Positions 58,001-64,000 of a stretch of DNA of 64,000 bases are shown one piece after another (position 1 is the first letter of the stretch; every line of letters begins with the position of its first letter). The notes below the pieces were generated by a model. The model did not search any database and had not been told where the DNA came from. It saw nothing but the letters and a program-made list of their open reading frames with translations. The stretch covers positions 1,469,001 through 1,533,000 of the forward strand of contig JAMWBK010000010.1 of the NCBI GenBank assembly GCA_029953675.1, given 5' to 3'. Origin of the DNA: Rhodosorus marinus. Lineage: Eukaryota > Rhodophyta > Stylonematophyceae > Stylonematales > Stylonemataceae. A program made the translations under genes and the position numbers.

Positions 58001-58323
58001 GTGGAGTTTCTAGCGCCGCTGCCTCTTCAGATTTCCTGCTTCGAGTGACTATTCTTTGTGACGCTGTCTCTCCAAGTGCCCTGGATGGTCGCTTCCTGTG
58101 GCCCTTAGGGCCCTCAGGAGGACATGGTGCTCCCCCACTTTTCTGCCGTGGTGTCCGTTCATCGGAACTAACCTGATCATTAGCTGACCGGGTTGTCGTG
58201 AACAGCTCACGAGAAGATCTCCTTGTCTTCTGTCATTGGAAACCAGCGAGACAAATTGTCAAAGCAACTTCAGCCATTTGAAAACTCTAAATGCATGCAA
58301 CTACGTCGACAGCTACTCACCAT
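55091..58323 (-). CDS. SCC3: Cohesin subunit SCC3/STAG
   Basis: Four exons fit a 978-aa protein: 58321-58323 (the initiator ATG alone, followed by donor GTGAGT), 57711-58229, 55392-57592 and 55091-55304. The phases agree. Residues after the start (KTRRSSRELFTTRS) and the next 170 are Arg/Ser/Glu-rich and disordered. The third exon carries the STAG domain: MLYPNALATTVSNWQKRARK, QERRRAQARGGKAADIEKKL, then SLNLWMDQVVAGVWRKRIRD, followed by HEAT-like helices including IGALFYDKIANVRLAALATA. Known role: SCC3/STAG binds the SCC1 kleisin and DNA and loads cohesin on chromatin. The last exon (SFVDEHQTRVQEPVSEVYRE ... ITIAQ) was joined by splice sites at 55391 and 55305. The gene is divergent from LTV1. 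Confidence 0.85.
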
Positions 58324-59232
58324 GACCACGTGCTTTACCTCCTGAAGTCACTTCACACGCCAGAAAACAAAACCCCTGCTCCACTTTTCAGACTCAACCA
58401 GCTCCAACTCTTGCATAAACCTCCCCCGCCCTCCCCCCCCTCCCCCGCACAACCTCAAACCCAATGAACATAAACCTTCCACATCATCACCTTCAAACCC
58501 GTCCTCTTCCTATGTACTTGGAACTTCAGCCTTTCAAGCTTAGGAGTTGGCCACAAGCGAAAAAAGTCTGTCAACTCTTCTTTCCCCCAAAGTTACCAAA
58601 GTAACATTCTCCAGCCTAGGCGTGTCCCACCTTGGCCAACAAAATCCTCCTTTTTAGCGGGTATTCCAGTTACATGCGATAAATCCCACCACAATCGCGC
58701 TTCTACATCCTCGTTTCGATTCGCTATTGAAATATAGATTTTTCTCGGGGTACTGCTGCATCGTACGTTTAATTTTTATTACAAGACAAACTAAAATGCT
58801 TGTGATCAGATTTGCCGGGAATAGTATCTACTGGATAATTTTACATGTATCACTGAGTAATTTGAACCTTGAATTCCATGCATCATTAAAAACGATATAC
58901 TCAACATTTATTTTATATATCTACTCGAATACTGAAATAATAACGAGATGTATCCGTATTTGTGAGAAATATATCCTGTATTTACGATATAGAACATCCA
59001 TGACGGAGGGGTGACCCTTGCTAGGTTACTTCGTCGGCTACGGGATGTGGCTTAGCGATATATGTCCATAATGTGCTTGACTAGGGTGGAGCGGATTGGG
59101 GAGAAATCGAGATGGAATTCTGGCATTATGAATTCCTAACGAGGTCTTTGTACGCGACGGTTTGTTCTTTCTGTGAAGTGGTGTCTTTGTGCGTGCTTCG
59201 GGGTGGTTTCTGATTGTGTTTAGCGCTTGAGG
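58324..59232. other. Intergenic between divergent SCC3 and LTV1
   Basis: C-rich next to SCC3 (CCCTCCCCCC near 58430) and AT-rich from 58720 to 58990. It must contain both promoters and both untranslated leaders. No TATA box or motif could be assigned. Confidence 0.45.
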
Positions 59233-60790
59233 ATGGTAGGTACTAAACAATTGGGCACGGTTTTTTTAAACCAAGACTGAGCCGTTCATCGTTGTGTGAC
59301 ATGCGGTGTAGGGGAGGAAGAAGAGGGCCAACGCTCGCGGAGTTCGCGTGGAGATTGTCCCAGGCCTGAAAACGGACGAGCCGAGGAAAACTGAGGTATT
59401 TTAGGAGCCTTTTAGTTGCATTTACGTAGCTTCATAGTGTACCATTTGTCAGGGAACTAGGAGTCTTACTTGTTCTCTTTGTGAATATTTCTCAAAGGAG
59501 CTTGGAGAGCAAGAGGACTGGGACCTTGCTGGATACGGTATCACAAATGATGGGCACGATTATAGCAAACATTTCAAAGAAGAGTTTGAAGGGGCAACTT
59601 TCATTGCCGCGACTGGTGCAGAAGATGCTACTCTGCAGCAGCTGCTCGAGAAGGATGAAATTGAAAATCTGAAGCAACTCGAACGTGAGAGGTTGGAGAA
59701 TCCAGAGCTCAATGAGGTTATGGCGCTGTTAGAGTCTGGCTCTGAGGACGATGATGATGGTGATTTAGCTTCTGTAGAGGAGGAAGAAGCATATGGCGGT
59801 CCTTCCTCAGAGTCCGAAATCGGTATCCCTGACAATTTTGTTGTCACAGCTAATGGAGGCGAGACTGTTGTTGCTCCGCCGCTAAAGGCTGGAGCACTTG
59901 CTAAACTCGCCAAGGAACCCAAAGGACTTGGGACTGGCGCATCTGCACCGAACCCGTACCTCGAGGCAGGCATGCGTGACCGCCTCCTCGACGAGGAATT
60001 GGATGACTCGGAAGAACTCGATAGCTCTGCTCAGAAAGGAACAACCACCTCCTCGAACGCGGGATTCGTCCCTAAAGCACTAGGGACGAATCCTGCGTTC
60101 GAGGACGGACGGAAACAGCGGTTACTAGATGAGCAGTTCGACATGTTCATGGAAGGATACGAAGAAGGAGATTCTTTTGAAGCAGAGGAAACTAGTGAAG
60201 AGGACGAAGAAAAGGTTCTAGAAAGAGCCCAAAAGGACCTCAGGCTGATGGAAGGGCCTATGGACGAATTTTTGGTCAAAGTGAACGATCTAAACCTTGC
60301 TGAGAGAGCCCGTGACTACGCCAGATTGGAGGATTTGGCGGAAAACGTTGACGGCGATGATGAGCGTGACCTGGAAATTGTCGAGGTCGTGAAGGAACGT
60401 GACGAGTGGGATTGTGAGACAGTACTTAGCACTTATTCGAACCTGGATAATCACCCGAAGCTGATAGCCATGCCAGCAGCAAGACGAAAACCAATCGTTC
60501 TCGACCAGAAACTCAAAGCTCCGGCCGAATTCATCCCAGTTCGCGGTGCAGCTCGTCAAGAACCAGACGGATCTACGCAGGTGCAAACCGTGCCAACCAT
60601 TGTACAGAAGCGTGAAAAGGGGGAAACACCGGAACAGCGCAGAGAACGAAAGGAAGGTGTGAAGGCAGCTAAACGGGATCGACGCAATACCAAAAAGGAG
60701 ATGCGGCAGGAATTCCAGAAGGAAAGTACTCGTCAGGCGAGAAGCTCTGCGGCAATGGGAACCTCAAAGGTGTTGGTCCACTACTCTTAG
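59233..60790 (+). CDS. LTV1: LTV1, 40S ribosomal subunit maturation factor
   Basis: Exons 59233-59235 (the initiator ATG alone), 59312-59395 and 59498-60790 give 459 aa in phase. Reading MGRKKRANARGVRVEIVPGL after splicing matches the short basic LTV1 N-terminus. Then EDWDLAGYGITNDGHDYSKH (the DYDYxxHLK block of LTV1), acidic stretches, LLDEQFDMFMEGYEEGD, and the signature WDCETVLSTYSNLDNHPKLI before a Lys/Arg-rich C-terminal helix. Known role: LTV1 binds RPS3/RPS20 on pre-40S particles and is released by CK1 phosphorylation late in maturation. The stop codon overlaps the stop of the carrier gene on the other strand. A 24-bp inverted repeat lies inside the coding sequence (listed separately). 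Confidence 0.88.
60051..60104. repeat. 24-bp near-perfect inverted repeat inside LTV1 coding sequence
   Basis: Arms 60051-60074 and 60081-60104, beginning CCTCGAACGCGGGATTCG and ending CCTGCGTTCGAGG, pair over 24 positions with a single G-T mismatch around a 6-base loop (AAGCAC). The coding frame stays open through it (SSNAGFVPKALGTNPAFEDG). Confidence 0.92.
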
Positions 60791-61719
60791 GCATAAGTAC
60801 ATATTCGTTTATTTTGGAAATTCTTGTTGGAGAATATTGTACAAGGACGTCGGCCGCTCGCGTACAGCTTGTTCTTGGAGATGTACAATCGGGCGTTCTC
60901 GTATACAGAGTACCATATGGCAGAACCTGCGGCTACCCATACCATTCTCGGGATTGTGCCTTTCCAAAGCGCTAGCACTCCTTCTTCACTGACTGTTCGC
61001 CGAAACGCGTCAAGCCAACTTGTATACCCCATTTTCGTCATAAGGCGCGTCTTCACGACATCAAGTGGCTCTGTCATCACTGACGTAAGCATTCCGGTGA
61101 GTGCGCCGACGGCAACATTCTCCCAGCCTTCGAGGTCCCTTCCCCCTTTTAGTCGACGGCCTACCACTTTGACCTGCTCCAAAATTGTGAACTGTACCAT
61201 ATTATAAGGAACGTCATAAAGTAAAGAAGCTTGTGCTTGCCCCCACAAAGCAAAGATGCTGCCACCATTCCCGACTGTCAAAGTCAATGCTTCCCATGCC
61301 GAGCTATAAACACCGACCTGTGTCCTCTTCTTTATGAGGTCCACAGGAGTTCGAACAAGTGAGCCACAAACCCCGGCAACGGTTCCCGCCGTCAGATGCC
61401 TAAAAAAGGGTGGCATATCATCTGGAAGAGATCTCTTCGTAATTTCATAGCTCGGCATGTACACCATTGAAACAGGAATCGCTCCAATCAATGATGTTGC
61501 GACTCCTCGATAGAGACCACCAATACCCTCCGCTCTAATGAACTGCATCACGTGCATCGCTGGGTCCTTGAACTCGACCTCGGAAGTCAGGCGCAGATAC
61601 TGCAGCCGGGTTTTCACAGTATCTACTGGATGCAACACAACCTTCTGAGAAAGGGAAGCAGCCGCCGAGGCGGTCTGGAAATCACCCAACTCCAACCGCT
61701 TCTCTTTCTCCATGGCCAT
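60787..61719 (-). CDS. Mitochondrial carrier family (SLC25) protein
   Basis: Intronless frame of 310 aa with three repeats, each with the P-x-[DE]-x-x-[KR] signature: VVLHPVDTVKTRLQ near residue 30, RTPVDLIKKRTQ near 130 and TEPLDVVKTRLM near 220. Matching short helices after each (EGIGGLYRGVATSLIGAIPV, ALWGQAQASLLYDVPYN, GVLALWKGTIPRMVWVA) complete the three-fold fold. Family knowledge: such carriers exchange metabolites across the mitochondrial inner membrane, sometimes plastid or peroxisomal. The substrate is not clear; the early position of repeat 1 and the sequence ASLSQKVVLHP resemble the S-adenosylmethionine-carrier group, but weakly. No transit peptide. The last 35 residues are not part of the fold. 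Confidence 0.88.
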   Translation of the reverse strand: MAMEKEKRLELGDFQTASAAASLSQKVVLHPVDTVKTRLQYLRLTSEVEFKDPAMHVMQFIRAEGIGGLYRGVATSLIGAIPVSMVYMPSYEITKRSLPDDMPPFFRHLTAGTVAGVCGSLVRTPVDLIKKRTQVGVYSSAWEALTLTVGNGGSIFALWGQAQASLLYDVPYNMVQFTILEQVKVVGRRLKGGRDLEGWENVAVGALTGMLTSVMTEPLDVVKTRLMTKMGYTSWLDAFRRTVSEEGVLALWKGTIPRMVWVAAGSAIWYSVYENARLYISKNKLYASGRRPCTIFSNKNFQNKRICTYA

Positions 61720-62529
61720 TGTTCAATCCCCACCAAGCGTACTTACTTACTTACAACCAACAAAAATGCCCGCAATCCAAATACTCCAATCCGAAATACT
61801 ACAGAGTCGCTCAACATACCTCAGGACGTTTCCAACCTCATCGCCTGTCCATCATGAAATTCAGAATGTCACATTAATCGGGCTATCCAATCCATACAAT
61901 ATCAATCCCATTCACCAGGTTATACTTCCACCCCACCCCCAGTAGTAATCACGGCTATTGCGACCGCTCACTGCTCTACATCGAATCTTGACGCTTTCCA
62001 AACCTCCCTAATTCCGCTCTTAACGACCGAACGGGAAAGAGGGTAATGAGGGTGTAATGAACGAAAAAACATGAAACTAACATCAACAAGCCCAATATCC
62101 AATACTCAATCTGCTCCGACAGACGAGCCGCGCCCTGGTAGGATAGTTTAGTACAATTGATGACGTGCTCTGCAGGTTCCGTTCATTGTGACTGTCAGTA
62201 GGAGCACTCGTCCAGCTAGGTTGTCGCCGGTTCGCTCGGTTGTTTCAGCACCCGTTTCCACTTAATCGTTTCAAAAGAAGACAATTCTGATCAACAGTCC
62301 GGTGATAAGGCTCGCTTATCGTCAAGATCACTGAAGAAGTAGAGTACGTTAGACTCTGTCTGAAGCGCGCGGTGATCTGTGTACGCGAAAGGCGTCCATA
62401 TAGATTGAATGGACTGGAAAGTAGAATGCGGGGCTGCTGGATAGAGAGGAACAAGTGCATGGAGGCAAGTTTTTTTGCTTGGCTTCGTACTTCTCGTGTT
62501 TGTCTCCGAACAGTGTACAAGCTGGAGGG
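61720..62529. other. Intergenic between divergent genes
   Basis: Promoters of the carrier gene and of the MDM35-like gene should be here. Contains ACTT repeats at about 61741-61755. No gene supported. Confidence 0.45.
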
Positions 62530-62882
62530 ATGACCTCCAAAGAGGACGGATTCGATCCCACGAAGCTCTGCGCAGAAGCGAAGCAGAAGTATAACGCGTG
62601 TTTTTCGAGGTGGTATCGAAAGTCGTTCCTGGACATGGGACGTCCTGGTTCGGTGAGGCGGTTGTTGCTTGATGGAAAATTCTAGCCTGGTGTACTTTGA
62701 TACTCATGCTGCGCCCCAAACGTTTGTGGCCTTGCTTTGTTGGACAGGGTGAAGGAGTCTGTCAGGTGGAATGGAACGAGTATGAGAGATGCATAAAGCT
62801 GATGCTGAAGAAGAGAAAGCTGGAGCACTTGTTGGAAGAGCAGGCAAAACTCGAGGCGAGAGTGGGAAAAGATTCGAGATAA
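62530..62882 (+). CDS. MDM35: MDM35/TRIAP1-like twin CX9C protein of the mitochondrial intermembrane space
   Basis: Two exons, 62530-62652 and 62748-62882, encode 85 aa. Cysteines form the pattern C-x9-C in CAEAKQKYNAC and again in CQVEWNEYERC, the twin CX9C fold imported and oxidised by Mia40. The stretch NACFSRWYRKSFL fits the C-x-NRWF-x-EKFL block of TRIAP1/Mdm35. Known role: it binds and stabilises PRELI/Ups proteins that carry phospholipids between mitochondrial membranes. The C-terminal 25 residues are a charged helix (KLEHLLEEQAKLEARVG). Length is normal for the family. Confidence 0.87.
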
Positions 62883-63555
62883 GGCGTGTAGCCCTTGCGT
62901 ATAAGCACCGCCTTGCCATCCGCCTTTTCTCAACTATAGACCCGTGAGCGTGTTCGTACGTTAACTGAAGGAAGCTTGTACACTAGTCTGTTTCCGAGAA
63001 GCGGGGCCCTGACCCGAATAGAAAGTCTGCGTGCTTCACTCCTATGCGTGATCGCAGGAGTGAGCTTCAATTTTAAAGCTAGACGCGACATCGGCCGTCT
63101 CCACCATCTGGTTCGACTTACGACTATTGGTCGGGGCGTAGATCTGCCCCCGACCTTGAATAGGTTTGAACTGTACTGGCACGTATTCGTCGATCTGGAG
63201 AATGAACCGTCTCAATGTCCACCGCTCCGTGTACTCGCAGAAGAACTTGCGCTTAATGTTTCCAAGGAGTCTTTGAATACGTCGATATGTTGGAACGCAA
63301 AACGAAGCAGAGCACAGGCTGGAAAGATTGGGCCCCCGTAGCAAAGCACGCGTCAAAGGCATTCCACCCCTCTGTTGGGTTCCCGACAAGTCATGTTTTA
63401 CTGTACAAGGCTCGTTCTTAAACAGGAGAGCCGTCAACGCAGTTACTCCGATGCCCTTACCGCCCGGCTACAGATCCCTATCACATACTTTTTCCTGCCA
63501 TGCGCGAGCACCGCAACCGCAAACTATTGGCAGCGGGGGGATACGTTCCCAATAT
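62883..63555. other. Spacer or introns of the right-edge gene
   Basis: Frames on both strands read protein-like text in the range 63042-63437, but none is supported by a family match. Some of it may be exons of the gene starting off the right edge. Confidence 0.35.
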
Positions 63556-63999
63556 CTATCCTTGTCTTTCAGCGTGGTAGCTGTTCGCAACGCCGTCGTA
63601 TCCATCTTCACCTTGTCGTCCTCCCTCGCCGCCCGTTTGGGGGGTTTCCATGTTATTTCCAGATGCGCCACTTAACGCCGGGGTCTCTACCATTCGTCTC
63701 GAAGAATTTCCGAGCGGTGGAGTTCCCGCTGGGTCGCCATACTCTGGCATCTCAACTCCACGCAGTCCATCCGCTGAGATCCTCGCATCAACGCTCACTT
63801 CCGGCATCGGTGGGCTCAGATTCTCCCTCGACCCTTGGAGCGCAGGAGAATACGTCAATACGGGTGACAAAATATTCGGGGAAATGTTCCGGTCCCCGTT
63901 TGCACTGGCCCTCTGCCGGTTGAGCTTTCGCCTTTTTCTTCGAACCACAGCGGCGTTGAACCGAGCTTCAGAATTCGTCCAATCAAAGTTCTGGTATAT
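63556..63999 (-). CDS. Partial gene running in from the right edge, unknown
   Basis: The minus strand is open from the window edge to a stop at 63556-63558. Visible start IYQNFDWTNSEARFNAAVV, then a basic run RRKRRKLNRQR, then a long Pro/Ser/Gly-rich disordered part (e.g. ILSPVLTYSPALQG, GDPAGTPPLGNSS). The basic run could be a nuclear localisation signal. The 5' end is outside and a 3' intron before 63556 is possible. No family recognised. Confidence 0.35.
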   Translation of the reverse strand: MYQNFDWTNSEARFNAAVVRRKRRKLNRQRASANGDRNISPNILSPVLTYSPALQGSRENLSPPMPEVSVDARISADGLRGVEMPEYGDPAGTPPLGNSSRRMVETPALSGASGNNMETPQTGGEGGRQGEDGYDGVANSYHAERQG

Positions 64000-64000
64000 T

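Noticed and set aside
57736-58176. 146-residue plus-strand frame
   Set aside because: Antisense of the Ser/Arg-rich first large exon of SCC3.
62976-63341. 121-residue plus-strand frame after the MDM35-like gene
   Set aside because: Reads plausibly in places, but so does the opposite strand, and neither matches a family; left as unresolved spacer.
63556-63999. N-terminus of an MCM helicase
   Set aside because: The Thr/Pro-rich start is suggestive, but the following 400 bp show no MCM core motif in any frame.
1-64000. CRISPR arrays, bacterial operons, prophage or integrated virus
   Set aside because: No regularly spaced repeats, no closely packed co-directional gene runs and no viral hallmark genes were seen; the intron-containing genes are eukaryotic.

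Overview
The window is nuclear DNA of a photosynthetic eukaryote, most likely a red alga. Genes lie on both strands without operons and are cut by short GT-AG introns (about 75-125 nt). Three plastid proteins have simple N-terminal transit peptides with an early Phe (MAFVPS.., MACFVN.., MEGCFV..) and no preceding ER signal peptide, which points to a primary plastid. A TSAUCER/TASH3-like subunit of the TSET coat, a SHAQKYF-type MYB and an LPA1-like photosystem II assembly protein agree with Archaeplastida. The red-algal assignment is inference; species was not identified. Exon joins given below were read by eye from splice sites, reading phase and family similarity.

Left third (1-19.7 kb): the 3' part of an RBR ubiquitin ligase runs off the left edge. 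Then come SAR1, a small unknown gene, the 60S-maturation J protein DNAJC21/JJJ1, an alpha/beta hydrolase without its nucleophile, a 20-exon TSAUCER/TASH3-like gene, and a two-finger C2H2 protein. 

Middle (19.7-45.9 kb): gene-poor AT-rich spacers separate the NEDD8-E1 subunit NAE1, a SAYSvFN protein, a nucleotide-sugar transporter-like carrier, a retroelement relic, a plastid protein of unknown function, a two-thioredoxin-domain PDI, LPA1-like, the plastid glycolate/glycerate translocator PLGG1, a basic protein with an internal repeat, and an ICE2-like ER membrane protein.

Right third (47-64 kb): DEK, a large two-part protein ending in a degenerate iron-ADH-like domain, a SHAQKYF MYB, cohesin SCC3/STAG, LTV1 (40S maturation), a mitochondrial-carrier protein, an MDM35/TRIAP1-like twin CX9C protein, and a partial gene at the right edge.

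The genes do not form one pathway. Shared themes are ER/secretory function (SAR1, PDI, SAYSvFN, ICE2-like, sugar carrier), ribosome maturation (DNAJC21, LTV1), chromatin (DEK, SCC3, MYB) and plastid metabolism (PLGG1, LPA1). The most unusual observations are introns placed directly after the initiator ATG in the neighbouring, divergent SCC3 and LTV1 genes, a near-perfect 24-bp inverted repeat inside the LTV1 coding sequence, two probable pseudoenzymes, and the TSET subunit. I saw no CRISPR array, bacterial-type operon, tRNA or rRNA gene, and no clearly new multi-gene system.
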